Numbered from the stretch's first letter, positions 36,770-46,568 are shown. The stretch is 64,000 nt of DNA from Companilactobacillus ginsenosidimutans (GCF_001050475.1 NZ_CP012034.1:2356001-2420000); one strand, 5' to 3'. Notes: generated by a model from the letters alone, not told the origin. Translations and numbers: made by a program.

Positions 36770-38818
36770 ATGAAAGATATGAATATGAAAGATATGAAAA
36801 TGGATTCATCAGATGACATGGAAGGCATGAACATGTCTGTTGGAAGTACAATGATGCACATGGATATGGGTGATTTAAAACGTAGGTTTTGGCTCTCGTT
36901 AATTTTTGCAATTCCAGTATTTATACTTTCACCATTCATGGGATTACATTTACCATTTCAATTCCAGTTTCCAGGTTCAGATTGGATCGTACTAATCCTG
37001 TCATCATTCCTATTTTTCTATGGTGGAAAACCATTCTTTACTGGTGCACTCTATGAATTAAAAGACAAGCGACCAGCAATGATGATGTTAATTACAATGG
37101 GTATCAGTGTTGCATATATTTACAGTTTGTATGCATTCGTAATGAATGACATCGTTAAAACAAAGACCCCAGTAATGGATTTCTTCTGGGAGCTAGCATC
37201 ATTAATCGTCATCATGCTTTTAGGTCACTGGATTGAAATGCAATCAACAATGAGTGCTGGAAATGCATTAGATAAAATTTCTGCATTGGTTGCCGATACA
37301 GTTCACCTACAATCAGGAAATGGTTTTAAAGATAGCGATATTACAAGCGTTAAAGCTGGCGATATTGTTGAGGTTCGTGCTGGCGAGTCTGTTCCGCTAG
37401 ATGGAATGGTTGTTTCTGGCTCCAGTTATATCAACGAATCCTTGATAACCGGTGAATCAAAAGCTGTTAAGAAGGAAATTGACAGTAAGGTCGTTGGTGG
37501 ATCCATTAACGGTGAAGGAACAATCCAAGTAAAAGTCGAAAAGTCTTCTGAAGAGGGATACTTATCTCAAATCAGTAAATTAGTTTCAGATGCTCAATTG
37601 AGCAAATCTAAGACACAAAAGTTGGCAGATAGAGTTTCAGGCTGGCTGTTTTACGCGGCTTTATCAGTCGGTATAGTTGCATTCATTTATTGGGCAATTG
37701 TTGGCTCAATGAGTAATGCTTTAAGCATATTGGTTACAGTATTAGTCATTGCCTGTCCTCACGCACTGGGGTTAGCAATTCCATTAGTAATGGCACGTAG
37801 TACTTCAATTGCTGCCACAAATGGATTAATTATTCGTGATAATCAAGCTGTTGAAAGCAGCCGCAAGATTGACTATGTTGCTATGGACAAGACAGGTACT
37901 TTAACTGAAGGTAAGTTCACAGTGAATGGTTTAGAATCATTGGACAGTAATTTGAACACCAACGAAGTATTGAAACTTATTGCTGGTTTGGAAAATGGAT
38001 CTAGTCATCCTATTGCTAGTGGTGTTATGCAAAAGGCACAAGAGCAAAAAGTTGATCCTGCCGAATTTTCAAATGTTCAAGCATTAAAAGGATACGGAAT
38101 GAAAGGTGACTCTAATGGCCAAGAATACCTACTGGTAAATATGAAGTATTTAAACGTGAAATCTTTGAAATATGATGTTAAAGATGTTCAAAATTATCTA
38201 GATAAGGGTAATACTGTTAGTTTCTTGGTTGAAAATAATCAAGTTATCGGTTTTGTTGCCTTAGGTGATAAAGTCAAAGCAAATTCTGCCAAATTTATCA
38301 GTGATTTGAAGAAGAGAAATATCACACCTATCATGCTGACAGGTGATAATGAAGCTTCTGCAGAGTCATTTTCAAGACAGTTGGGAATTACAGAGCATAG
38401 GGCTGAGTTGCTTCCTGAGGACAAACACAGCATTATTGAACAATTAGAAAAAGAAGGTCATCACGTAATGATGGTTGGTGATGGTATCAACGATGCACCT
38501 AGTCTAGCTAGTGCAACTATTGGAGTTGCAATTGGCGCTGGTACTGATGTTGCAATTGATTCTGCGGATGTTGTTTTATACAACAGTGATCCGAGTGATA
38601 TCATCAAATTCCTTGAATTATCTAGAAAGACTTATAGAAAGACAGTTGAGAACTTATGGTGGGGAGCTGGCTATAATATTATTGCCCTCCCATTAGCAGC
38701 CGGAGTTCTTTCAGGGATCGGATTCGTTTTGAGCCCTGCAGTTGGGGCAATCGTGATGTCATTGTCGACGGTTATCGTTGCATTAAATGCTATGACATTA
38801 ACTGGTAAAAATTTATAA
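36770..38818 (+). CDS. copB: Copper-exporting P-type ATPase, CopB type (CPH motif)
   Basis: A 682-aa P1B ATPase. The first 40 residues are rich in Met and Asp (KDMNMKDMKMD, MEGMNM, MMHMDMGD) instead of CxxC metal domains. The transmembrane metal site is ACPHALGLA, the CPH motif of the CopB subgroup. The phosphorylated Asp is in DKTGTLTEG, with TGES and GDGINDAPSLA hinge motifs. It is cotranscribed with copY. No copA or copZ is in this window. Confidence 0.93.
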   Translation: MKDMNMKDMKMDSSDDMEGMNMSVGSTMMHMDMGDLKRRFWLSLIFAIPVFILSPFMGLHLPFQFQFPGSDWIVLILSSFLFFYGGKPFFTGALYELKDKRPAMMMLITMGISVAYIYSLYAFVMNDIVKTKTPVMDFFWELASLIVIMLLGHWIEMQSTMSAGNALDKISALVADTVHLQSGNGFKDSDITSVKAGDIVEVRAGESVPLDGMVVSGSSYINESLITGESKAVKKEIDSKVVGGSINGEGTIQVKVEKSSEEGYLSQISKLVSDAQLSKSKTQKLADRVSGWLFYAALSVGIVAFIYWAIVGSMSNALSILVTVLVIACPHALGLAIPLVMARSTSIAATNGLIIRDNQAVESSRKIDYVAMDKTGTLTEGKFTVNGLESLDSNLNTNEVLKLIAGLENGSSHPIASGVMQKAQEQKVDPAEFSNVQALKGYGMKGDSNGQEYLLVNMKYLNVKSLKYDVKDVQNYLDKGNTVSFLVENNQVIGFVALGDKVKANSAKFISDLKKRNITPIMLTGDNEASAESFSRQLGITEHRAELLPEDKHSIIEQLEKEGHHVMMVGDGINDAPSLASATIGVAIGAGTDVAIDSADVVLYNSDPSDIIKFLELSRKTYRKTVENLWWGAGYNIIALPLAAGVLSGIGFVLSPAVGAIVMSLSTVIVALNAMTLTGKNL

Positions 38819-38828
38819 AACTCAAAAA

Positions 38829-38869
38829 AAATAGACTCATCAAAATTAAATTTTGGTGAGTCTATTTTT
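38829..38869. terminator. Bidirectional terminator after copB
   Basis: AAATAGACTCA/TGAGTCTATTT with inner CAAAA/TTTTG pairing has T tracts on both strands. It also covers the 3' end of the Rrf2 remnant. Confidence 0.85.
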
Positions 38870-39152
38870 CTTTGATCAATTCTAAATAATCTGATTTAGG
38901 ATCTTCAATTCTTTTTTCATAGCTATCGATAATATCTTTTAGTGTTATAGATTTTAATTCATTTTCCAGATTCTTTTGTATCTCACCGTAATAATCTTTC
39001 AACGACAATTGGATATTAACTCCTGGGCCACATTCTGGTTTTATATCGGTATCTAAATGTAGCAGTCGCTCACTACTTAAATTCTTAAAAGGGTCAAGTG
39101 TGATTAAAACTAAAGTGTGGACACTATCACTTAATTTTGCGGACTTTTTCAT
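38862..39152 (-). pseudogene. Rrf2-family regulator with internal deletion of the DNA-binding region
   Basis: The 96-aa product begins like an Rrf2/YwnA regulator (KLSDSVHTLVLITL, then NLSSERL). It then jumps to the family C-terminal part (KPECGPGVNIQLSLKDYY, ENELKSITLKDII). About 50-80 residues that should carry the recognition helix and wing are missing, while the frame is kept. It probably cannot bind DNA normally. A remnant of another gene lies immediately upstream on the other strand, so one deletion event may have hit a small regulator-oxidoreductase pair. Confidence 0.6.
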
Positions 39153-39160
39153 TAATATAA

Positions 39161-39319
39161 CCCCTTTGGAATTTAACAGCTAATTTGGAAAAAGCATTTT
39201 ACGTGAATATTAATCCACAAGATGCGATGACACATCCGAAGATAGAGGATAAATCTTTAGTTATCCATGAAGATATAAATGATGTGTTTGAAGAAATGAT
39301 TGAAAGCAAAACTAAGTAA
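39161..39319 (+). pseudogene. C-terminal remnant of an unidentified gene
   Basis: An open frame of 52 codons without a usable start ends in a normal-looking tail (ANLEKAFYVNINPQDAMTHP, later VIHEDINDVFEEMIESKTK). It starts right after a TAA. It reads like the end of a soluble enzyme. In Bacillus the YwnA-type Rrf2 gene neighbours an NAD(P)-binding oxidoreductase gene (ywnB), which could be the source, but I cannot confirm the family. Confidence 0.35.
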
Positions 39320-39321
39320 AT

Positions 39322-39356
39322 AAAAGGGTTCTCTGAATTTTCAGAGAACCCTTTTG
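39322..39356. terminator. Strong bidirectional terminator
   Basis: A perfect 15-bp stem (AAAAGGGTTCTCTGA with its complement) has flanking T tracts. On the minus strand it follows the sensor kinase gene. Confidence 0.88.
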
Positions 39357-39366
39357 AGTTCAAATG

Positions 39367-40362
39367 CTATTCCTGATAGTAAGGCAGATCAATGAAGGTA
39401 ATGATAGTTTCCGTCCCTTCACCAACTTTAGATTTCACAGAAATTTGATGTCCAAGTTTATCAATCATTTTTTTGACCAGGTAAAGTCCGATACCAGTGG
39501 CTTTACTTCCATTGGAACGGCCGTTTACACCAGTGAATCCCTTGTTGAAAATCCGACTTACATCCTGAGGTTGAATTCCGACACCATTATCTTTGATATG
39601 TAAGAAAACATCGTTTTTCTTTGAGGTAGTGAAAATCTCAATTTTCCCGCCTTGGTCAGTGTATTTCAGACTGTTAGCGATAATTTGATTAAGAATGAAA
39701 CTCAACCATTTTTCATCCGTCAAAACTTTTTCATCAGTAATATCTAAATTAATGCCAATCCGCTTATTAATGAATCCACGCTTGTTATTACGAATCGATG
39801 ATTTAACGATATCAGATAAATCTTGTTCCTGAATCAAATAATCATTTGAAAAATTATTCAGACGGGCATAATACAGAGCTTGATCGACTAAATAATCTAT
39901 TTGATCAGTTTCTTCACTCAACAAATCACGGTCCAACTCATCATCCTGAGCTAGTTTCAATGCAGCAAGTGGAACCTTAATGTCGTGAACCCAGGATTCA
40001 GTATATTCACGCTGGTCAGTCTGGTTTTGGTATAACTCAGTTAATTCCTTACGATAATCAAGCACAATATTATTAATTTTTTCCTGAATAAAACGCTGCT
40101 CGTTAGTTTTCGCACCACTCAATTCTTTGGATAGGTCCTCTTGATAATTATCCAATTTGCTATACCAAGATTTCTTGCGAATGTACGAGAAAATGATACA
40201 TAGAAAAGTAATCAAAACCGCTAGAAACCAACTGTAAATTAGTGTTCCATTGTTAAATCGAACTGCAGGATCAAGAAACAGTACCAATTCAACCAGCGTC
40301 ACACCCGCAATAATTGAAAGCATCAGCAAAATATGGTCACGCAAAAATTTTAAAAAAGTCAT
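39367..40362 (-). CDS. BceS-type intramembrane-sensing histidine kinase
   Basis: A 331-aa kinase with two close N-terminal membrane segments (about residues 11-32 and 38-58) and almost no external loop, the mark of intramembrane-sensing kinases. The phosphoacceptor His is in ESWVHDIKVPLAALK (near residue 125). The ATP-binding domain has NQIIANSLKYTD, DNGVGI and KATGIGLYLVKKM. Such kinases take their signal from the partner Bce ABC transporter, here encoded divergently at 41.1-43.9 kb. Confidence 0.9.
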   Translation of the reverse strand: MTFLKFLRDHILLMLSIIAGVTLVELVLFLDPAVRFNNGTLIYSWFLAVLITFLCIIFSYIRKKSWYSKLDNYQEDLSKELSGAKTNEQRFIQEKINNIVLDYRKELTELYQNQTDQREYTESWVHDIKVPLAALKLAQDDELDRDLLSEETDQIDYLVDQALYYARLNNFSNDYLIQEQDLSDIVKSSIRNNKRGFINKRIGINLDITDEKVLTDEKWLSFILNQIIANSLKYTDQGGKIEIFTTSKKNDVFLHIKDNGVGIQPQDVSRIFNKGFTGVNGRSNGSKATGIGLYLVKKMIDKLGHQISVKSKVGEGTETIITFIDLPYYQE

Positions 40363-40371
40363 ATTTGCCTC

Positions 40372-41046
40372 CTAAGGAATAATGTATCCTTGACCAACTT
40401 TAGTAACGATGTAGTTTTTCAAACCATTTTGGTCAAACTTTGTTCGCAATCGATTAATATTAACTGTCAGAGTATTGTCATCTACGAAACGTTCGTCATC
40501 CCACATGAAATTCAAAAGTTGTTCACGTGAGACAATCTTACCCTGATCCTTTAATAGACGTTGCAAAAGCTTATATTCGTTTTTAGATAGGTCAATTTTA
40601 TTCTCACCAATTTCGACCGTACTGTCTGATAAGTTAAGCTTTAGACCATTGTGTTCAATAATGTCAGCCGTTGATTTAGTGAAATCATAAGTCCGTCTGA
40701 GCAGGGCATTTATTTTAGCTATTAAAATATCAATGGAAAATGGTTTTTCGACAAAATCATCCGCGCCCATATTCATTGCCATAATTTGATCCATGTTTGA
40801 ATTTCGAGAGGAAATGATAATAATTGGAGTCTTTGAAATTTTACGGATTTCTTGATTCCAAAAATACCCGTCTCTCACTGGCAAGTTTATATCCAGTAAT
40901 ACCAAGTCAGGATCATAGTCGTTAAATTGGTCAATAATATTTTCAAAATCACTGACGACATATGAATCCATTTGCCACTTGCCAAGATTTTCGTTTATAA
41001 GTTTAGAAATTGAAGGGTCATCTTCAATAATCATTATTTTAGCCAT
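40372..41046 (-). CDS. BceR-type response regulator (OmpR family)
   Basis: A 224-aa regulator with a receiver domain (IIEDDPSISKLI; phosphorylated Asp in LVLLDINLP near residue 51; Lys in VEKPFS) and a C-terminal winged helix (ENKIDLSKNEYKLLQRLL ... TLTVNINRLRTK). The frame is open far upstream, but the ATG at 41046 follows GAGGTG and starts MAKIMIIEDD. The kinase gene follows by 9 bases. The divergent BceAB genes are its expected targets. Confidence 0.92.
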   Translation of the reverse strand: MAKIMIIEDDPSISKLINENLGKWQMDSYVVSDFENIIDQFNDYDPDLVLLDINLPVRDGYFWNQEIRKISKTPIIIISSRNSNMDQIMAMNMGADDFVEKPFSIDILIAKINALLRRTYDFTKSTADIIEHNGLKLNLSDSTVEIGENKIDLSKNEYKLLQRLLKDQGKIVSREQLLNFMWDDERFVDDNTLTVNINRLRTKFDQNGLKNYIVTKVGQGYIIP

Positions 41047-41124
41047 GTTTATACGCACCTCGTGATAAAATGTATACACTACTTCAATGATAACAATAAT
41101 TAATTGATTAATGGAGAAATTGTG

Positions 41125-41895
41125 TTGCAAATAATTGTAAAGAATATCGCAAAAGATTTTGGAAAAAAGGCAAACGCTGTTCACGCATTGAAAGATTTTA
41201 ATCTGGAAGTGGAGTCTGGCGAATTTTTAGGTATCATGGGACCCTCTGGTTCTGGTAAAACCACACTTCTTAATGCGATATCAACCAATGATCGACCTGA
41301 TCATGGACAAATTATTATCGATGGTATCGATATGACTCAAAAGCATGATCGTTATTTGGCAAAATATCGTCGTAGCAAAATGGGCTTTATTTATCAAAGT
41401 TTTGAATTGCTCGATTCCTTGAACGTCAAGGAGAATATCATTCTACCTTTGGTCTTGAATCATGCATCTCGAAAACTAATCGAACAAAGATTTCAACATC
41501 TCAATCAATTATTGAACATTACTAATTTAAGTGAGCGCCAGATTGATGACTTGTCACTGGGACAACGACAAATCATTTCTGCAGCTAGAGCATTGATAAA
41601 TAATCCGGAAATCTTGTTCGCTGACGAGCCGACTGGAAGTTTGGATTCTAAATCTGCCACAATTTTGCTTAACTATATGCAAATTATTAATCAAAAAGAA
41701 AATACTACAATTTTGATGGCTACCCATGATGCCTTTACAGCCAGCTATTGCAGTAGAGTGGTTTTCATCAAAGATGGCTCAGTATTTTCGGAAATTGTTA
41801 ATTCTGGAAATAGAAATGATTTCTTCGAACAAATTATTAATATGCAACGGACAATAGGGGGTGGTAGTTATTTCAATGTACCTGAAAATAATTAG
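41125..41895 (+). CDS. BceA-type ABC transporter ATP-binding protein
   Basis: A 256-aa ABC ATPase of the antimicrobial-peptide resistance (Bce/MacB) class. Walker A is GPSGSGKTTLLNAI, the signature is DDLSLGQRQIISAAR, Walker B is EILFADEPTGSLDSKSA and the H-loop is MATHD. GTG (41122) and TTG (41125) are both possible starts; I use the TTG because GGAG lies 8 bases before it. It overlaps the permease gene by 20 bases. It is divergent from the response regulator gene, with a 78-bp shared control region. Confidence 0.9.
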   Translation: MQIIVKNIAKDFGKKANAVHALKDFNLEVESGEFLGIMGPSGSGKTTLLNAISTNDRPDHGQIIIDGIDMTQKHDRYLAKYRRSKMGFIYQSFELLDSLNVKENIILPLVLNHASRKLIEQRFQHLNQLLNITNLSERQIDDLSLGQRQIISAARALINNPEILFADEPTGSLDSKSATILLNYMQIINQKENTTILMATHDAFTASYCSRVVFIKDGSVFSEIVNSGNRNDFFEQIINMQRTIGGGSYFNVPENN

Positions 41896-43894
41896 ACGAA
41901 CCCTATACAATTTACGTGATAGCTATCTAATTTATATTCTATCCTCGAGTTTCGCCGTGGCAGTTTTGACCTTACTAGCAACACTAGTAAATGATCCGTC
42001 ACTACAAGTCTCAAAGAACTGGAATGATATGTTTGGGACCGTTCTCAATTTTATGGTTTTCATTTTTGAATTCTTTACATTTGTTTACATGGCCTATGTT
42101 GGTGGATTCTTTATTGACCAGCAAAGGCAGGAGTTTAAAACTTATCGGAAATTAGGGATGTCAAGGTTTGCCATCGCCATTATAGGATTTTGTAAAACAT
42201 TCATTATTCAAATTTTAGCCTGGATAATTGGTATGGTTGTTGCCGTCATTTTGCAAAAATTTATGGGGATGTTATTGGTCTACTTAATGCGACTGCGGAT
42301 TGACTTTGTGTTTTTTATTTCGTTACCAACTTTCATCAGGATGGTATACGTTGGATTGTATTCATCCTTAATCCTAAGTGTGATAAATGGTTTTAGATCA
42401 TTTTGGATTACTCGCGTCAATGTTAAGAAGAAACGTTTTCAACTAAGTTGGTTCACAAAATCTCTGTTAGGAGTCATTGGGTTAATATTCTTTATCATTG
42501 GAATTATACTGACCGTTCAAATATTTTCATCAGTCCAGGATACTCAAAGTATTGATAATTCAATAGTTATGGCAGTTATTGTTATGTTCCTCTATTTGTT
42601 TGGAACCTATTTTATTTTTAAGGGATTTTTGCCATTATGCTTGCAAATTTTAGATAAACTAAAACTATTTTCTTACAACGGGACCAATCTCTTTTCCTTT
42701 AAGTATTTACGAGGCCGCTTAATTAAAAACACTTCTATTATCTGGTTTGTAACCGAACTCTCCGCGATGGCAGTGGCTCTGCTGGTGTTTTGTTATGCTG
42801 GATATCAAATGATTTATCAAAACTACCAAGGAACATATCCTTTTGAACTAGCATCGACTTCAAATAAAGCGCCTCAGATTCAAAAAGAATTAGATAAAAA
42901 ACATACTCATGTCAGAGCAAAATATCATTCGAATGTTAAATGGACCGTCTCAGAAATTTGGGATTATTCGCAACAAAAATATATTCCTAGACTGGTTGCT
43001 TTAATGCCATATTCGGAGTATTCAGATATGCCCAATAAGGTTATTTCACGAAATCCAACAATTACCTCAAATGAATTTTTGGAAATCCGCTATAATCTGA
43101 CATCGTTATCGCCGAACTACCGTAGTACCACGCATGCTATCAAGATAAAAGATGCCCCTGAAATTCAACGACGTTCAGTTGGATCGTTTTTCCCATATGG
43201 AACGCAAATGTTCTCAGGCTTTTTGATGATTGTACCTGATAGCTATTATCAGAATGTTAAGGGTGAAGTTCATGAAACGTTTTATGGTTGGGATGTCAAA
43301 GGTTCCGACAAGTTGTCATCAAAATTCATGAAAAAACTCACAAAAAAAGACAATCACTACGTTATTCGAGTCAACGTAGGATCGTCTTTGGACAAATCTT
43401 CTTTAACTAAGATTACCAGTTGGGGTCGAGAAGATATTCAATCAAATGATTATGTTCAGGACACACATGCTCGGCAAGCAAGCACCAAACATTTGGTAAC
43501 GCAGGCAACAGGCTTTTTCTTATTCATAGTTGCTATTTTTAGTATTGCATTATTAATTGCACTAGGCAGTCTGCTCACGCTAAAAGTTATGTTGCGTGAT
43601 GATTATGAGTGGCGTCAATTACAAACTTTGAAAAAAATTGGTGTGACTAACGATGAATTGAAACAAATCGTTAGGCGAGAAACCAGCTTTTTATTCGGTA
43701 TCTCGATTATCTTCACACTCATACAATCATTTGTGGTCGTGGGCGTATTGAATTTATCCGTAAATCAGTCAGCTTTTATTCCGTTCTTACTAATAGGTAC
43801 GGCCTATATTGTTTTATATGGATTGACCGGCTTTTTGACTTTTATCATGTCGTGGCGTGGAGTGCGCCAAAAGATTCAAAGTTCTTCTAATTGA
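41876..43894 (+). CDS. BceB-type ABC transporter permease
   Basis: A 672-aa FtsX-like permease with ten predicted membrane segments and a large extracellular domain of about 200 residues between segments 7 and 8 (roughly residues 310-520). This is the Bce arrangement for sensing and removing bacitracin-like or lantibiotic peptides from lipid II-cycle targets. The ATG at 41876 with GGGGTGG upstream gives MYLKIIRRTLYNL. The pair with the kinase and regulator forms a complete flux-sensing module; the peptide recognised is unknown. Confidence 0.9.
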   Translation: MYLKIIRRTLYNLRDSYLIYILSSSFAVAVLTLLATLVNDPSLQVSKNWNDMFGTVLNFMVFIFEFFTFVYMAYVGGFFIDQQRQEFKTYRKLGMSRFAIAIIGFCKTFIIQILAWIIGMVVAVILQKFMGMLLVYLMRLRIDFVFFISLPTFIRMVYVGLYSSLILSVINGFRSFWITRVNVKKKRFQLSWFTKSLLGVIGLIFFIIGIILTVQIFSSVQDTQSIDNSIVMAVIVMFLYLFGTYFIFKGFLPLCLQILDKLKLFSYNGTNLFSFKYLRGRLIKNTSIIWFVTELSAMAVALLVFCYAGYQMIYQNYQGTYPFELASTSNKAPQIQKELDKKHTHVRAKYHSNVKWTVSEIWDYSQQKYIPRLVALMPYSEYSDMPNKVISRNPTITSNEFLEIRYNLTSLSPNYRSTTHAIKIKDAPEIQRRSVGSFFPYGTQMFSGFLMIVPDSYYQNVKGEVHETFYGWDVKGSDKLSSKFMKKLTKKDNHYVIRVNVGSSLDKSSLTKITSWGREDIQSNDYVQDTHARQASTKHLVTQATGFFLFIVAIFSIALLIALGSLLTLKVMLRDDYEWRQLQTLKKIGVTNDELKQIVRRETSFLFGISIIFTLIQSFVVVGVLNLSVNQSAFIPFLLIGTAYIVLYGLTGFLTFIMSWRGVRQKIQSSSN

Positions 43895-44334
43895 TATGAT
43901 TTTGTGAAGAAGCCCAATGGTTCAGCAGAGCTCTTTTGAATTCCATCTTTGAGGACACGATAGATTAATTTTTTCCATCGGTCCAAATCGTCTTCTCGCT
44001 TAAATGAGTTGATGAGTAGAAACTCGTGGAAGTCTTCGTGATTGCGGAAGATTGCTGGGTCATTGTCTTTTTCAACCAATTCTGGATATTTGTTATAAAC
44101 CTTGTCTTCAAACAGAGACATTTGCTCGTTGTTCAATTTAATGTAAACTAATAAGTAGAACTCTTTTGATAAATCCAATTCACCTTTTATGCCTTTATAA
44201 TCGCCAGTTGAGGTTAATTCTTTTATTAAAAGATGGTCTCCGTTACTATCAAATAAGGGTTTTAATAAAGTATCAGCAGAAGTTAGCTGATTTTTTAAAA
44301 AATTATCTGTGCCTAACTTTAATGATATGTTCAT
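43876..44334 (-). CDS. Hypothetical protein
   Basis: A 152-aa soluble, acidic protein (MNISLKLGTDNFLKNQ start, ending SYQLEEL). No family is recognised. It contains an FHEFLLINSFKREDDLDRWKKL helix-rich part. It converges with the Bce permease gene and overlaps its end by 19 bases, and is divergent from the MBL hydrolase gene with only 40 bp between starts. AAAGGA lies 11 bases before the ATG. Confidence 0.6.
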   Translation of the reverse strand: MNISLKLGTDNFLKNQLTSADTLLKPLFDSNGDHLLIKELTSTGDYKGIKGELDLSKEFYLLVYIKLNNEQMSLFEDKVYNKYPELVEKDNDPAIFRNHEDFHEFLLINSFKREDDLDRWKKLIYRVLKDGIQKSSAEPLGFFTKSYQLEEL

Positions 44335-44374
44335 AATTATTGAAATCCTTTCTAAAAAATTTTGGAGGATATAT

Positions 44375-45106
44375 ATGTTAATTACAGTGCTTGGATACTA
44401 TGGTGGTTATCCCTATAAAGGACATGGGACTTCCGGATACTTACTGCAAGATGATGGTAAGAATATCCTGATCGACTGTGGAAGTGGAGTACTCAATGAG
44501 TTATCAAACTACATTGATCCATTGCAGTTGGATGCAGTAGTGCTTTCTCACTATCACCACGACCATACAGCAGATTTAGGTGTCTTGCAATATAATTGGC
44601 AGCTAGATCCAACAAATCGTAAACACGATTTATTGCCGATATATGGTCATACCCAGGATTTCGTCAACTTCGCCCAATTAACTATGGACGGGGTGAGCCA
44701 AGGTATTGCATACAGTGATTATGAACCTATTTCAATCGAATCACTACAATTTGAATTCTTAAGAACCATTCACCCAGTACCTGCATATGCTATGAAGATT
44801 ACCAAAGGCTCCAAGTCCATAGTTTACACATCAGATACTGCATACTTTGACGGTTTAGTAGATTTTGCAAAAGATAGTGATTTATTAATAACCGATACTA
44901 ATTTCCCAGAAGATAAAGCCGGAAGAATCTGGCATATGACAACTAAACAGTCCGGAGAGTTAGCTAAATCTGCTGATGTAAAACGATTAATGATCAGTCA
45001 CTTACCACAAAAGATTGATGCTCAAACTATGTTAAAAGAGTCACAGCATTATGCGGGAAGTATTCCTACAATTAATGCTTTTACCGGCTTAGAAATAGAA
45101 ATATAG
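44375..45106 (+). CDS. MBL-fold metallohydrolase (YhfI-like)
   Basis: A 243-aa metallo-beta-lactamase fold enzyme. Metal-binding motifs are SHYHHDHTADLG (near residue 60), the His in TIHPVPAYAM, the Asp in VYTSDTAYFDG and the C-terminal MISHLP. The arrangement is like RNase Z-type phosphodiesterases (YhfI cyclic-nucleotide-type group). The exact substrate cannot be told. GGAGG lies 6 bases before the ATG at 44375. The 263 bases after it, up to spx, show no gene. Confidence 0.82.
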   Translation: MLITVLGYYGGYPYKGHGTSGYLLQDDGKNILIDCGSGVLNELSNYIDPLQLDAVVLSHYHHDHTADLGVLQYNWQLDPTNRKHDLLPIYGHTQDFVNFAQLTMDGVSQGIAYSDYEPISIESLQFEFLRTIHPVPAYAMKITKGSKSIVYTSDTAYFDGLVDFAKDSDLLITDTNFPEDKAGRIWHMTTKQSGELAKSADVKRLMISHLPQKIDAQTMLKESQHYAGSIPTINAFTGLEIEI

Positions 45107-45369
45107 TTGGCACAAGACCTGGTAATATAGTGGTTTGTCTGTCATTAATTATTTCTTATCTATAAAATTAATATTTAGTTATGAAAGATTGTGAACAATA
45201 TCGTTAAAGTGTGTCATTACAGAATTAGTGTTTCACAATTAATGTCCAAGAGAACGAATATTCGCTATTTTTATTCTAAATAGTGTAGATTTTATAAATT
45301 CAATGAGCTACAATATATTGTGTTAAGGAATTACCTTGGCACATTTTAGCGAAAAAGGAGAGATTACTT

Positions 45370-45768
45370 ATGGTAACAATTTACACATCTCCAAGTTGCA
45401 CTTCTTGCCGTAAAGCTAAAGCATGGCTAGAAAAGCACGACATTCCCTATAAAGAAAGAAATATTTATTCTGAACCTTTAAACAAAGAAGAAATCAAACA
45501 AGTATTGCAAATGACAGAGGATGGAACGGAAGAAATTATTTCTACACGTTCAAAAGCTTTTCAACACTTAAAGACAAATTTGGAAGATTTAACGATCTAC
45601 CAACTTTTGACTTTGGTTCAAGAAAATCCTGGTCTTTTGAAACGTCCTATTATTATGGATGACAAGCGTCTTCAAGTTGGATTCAACGAAGATGAAATCA
45701 GAAGATTCTTACCAAGAAGTGTTAGAACTATGGAGCTTCAAAAAGCACAACTTATGGCAGGACTTTAA
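45370..45768 (+). CDS. spx: Transcriptional regulator Spx
   Basis: A 132-aa ArsC-fold protein that binds the RNA polymerase alpha C-terminal domain and switches transcription under disulfide stress. The redox switch CTSC is at residues 10-13, and [17 protein letters not shown] is the conserved central part. AAAGGAG precedes the ATG. Its proteolysis adaptor SpxH (52.7 kb) and the ClpC adaptor MecA (next gene) are also in the window. Confidence 0.95.
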   Translation: MVTIYTSPSCTSCRKAKAWLEKHDIPYKERNIYSEPLNKEEIKQVLQMTEDGTEEIISTRSKAFQHLKTNLEDLTIYQLLTLVQENPGLLKRPIIMDDKRLQVGFNEDEIRRFLPRSVRTMELQKAQLMAGL

Positions 45769-45788
45769 AATCCTGTGATTATTAATGG

Positions 45789-45826
45789 AGGGTCTAATTT
45801 AATAATTAGACTCTTCATTTTGTTTT
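45789..45826 (+). terminator. Probable terminator of spx
   Basis: GTCTAATT/AATTAGAC, an 8-bp stem extended by GAG/CTC, is followed by a T-rich but interrupted tract. Confidence 0.6.
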
Positions 45827-45893
45827 ATCGGTCTTCTTTGCTTTACAACATTCTTAAGACTGTTAAAATGTAGATACAAGAATTGAGGTGACT

Positions 45894-46568
45894 ATGATGG
45901 AAATGGATCATATTAATGAAAATACGATCAGAGTCATTCTTAGTACGCAAGATTTGCAGGAACGTGGTGTAACCGTACTAGACTTGCTTGGAAATAAGAA
46001 GCAGATCGAATCATTTTTCTACAGTATTTTAGATGAGGTAGACAAGAATCATACCTTTTCAAATAACGAACCAGTAACATTCCAAATCATGCCTAATAAG
46101 GCTGGTCTTGAGTTATTGATTAGCAAGTCAAATGATGAAGAAGATGTCGAAGGTTCATTGCCATTAGATGGTGGACAAGCAGATGCTGAAGCATTAGCAC
46201 CACTAGGTATTAACGACCTTGGTCACGAAGAATACGATGCTGATACAGCACCATACTTGAACGACCCCGACACACCAACTAAAACTGTAATTGTTGAGTT
46301 TAAGAATTTTGAAGATTATATTCAATTGGCTAAGATTCTCCGTCTTGAAAGTGGAATTTCCAATTTGTGGGAATACAAAGGTGCTTATTATTTGCAACTA
46401 GTATTATTCACAGATGAAATGCACGATATGACTTATAACGATGTTCTCGCACTATTGAGTGAATATAGTTTTAGAACAAAAGTTACAGCAGCTGTATTAT
46501 CCGAGTACGGAAAAGAGCTTATGAGCAAGACTGCTCTCGAATTGACAAGATATTATTTCAAAGACTAA
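45894..46568 (+). CDS. mecA: Adaptor protein MecA
   Basis: A 224-aa adaptor that delivers substrates such as competence regulators to ClpC. The N-terminus (MDHINENTIRVILSTQDLQERG) and the C-terminal ClpC-binding domain (TVIVEFKNFEDYIQLAKIL) are as in the family, joined by an acidic linker. A GTG at 45888 and ATGs at 45894, 45897 and 45903 are in frame; 45894 follows GAGGTG best. In Bacillus relatives coiA follows mecA; here about 5 kb intervene. Confidence 0.93.
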   Translation: MMEMDHINENTIRVILSTQDLQERGVTVLDLLGNKKQIESFFYSILDEVDKNHTFSNNEPVTFQIMPNKAGLELLISKSNDEEDVEGSLPLDGGQADAEALAPLGINDLGHEEYDADTAPYLNDPDTPTKTVIVEFKNFEDYIQLAKILRLESGISNLWEYKGAYYLQLVLFTDEMHDMTYNDVLALLSEYSFRTKVTAAVLSEYGKELMSKTALELTRYYFKD

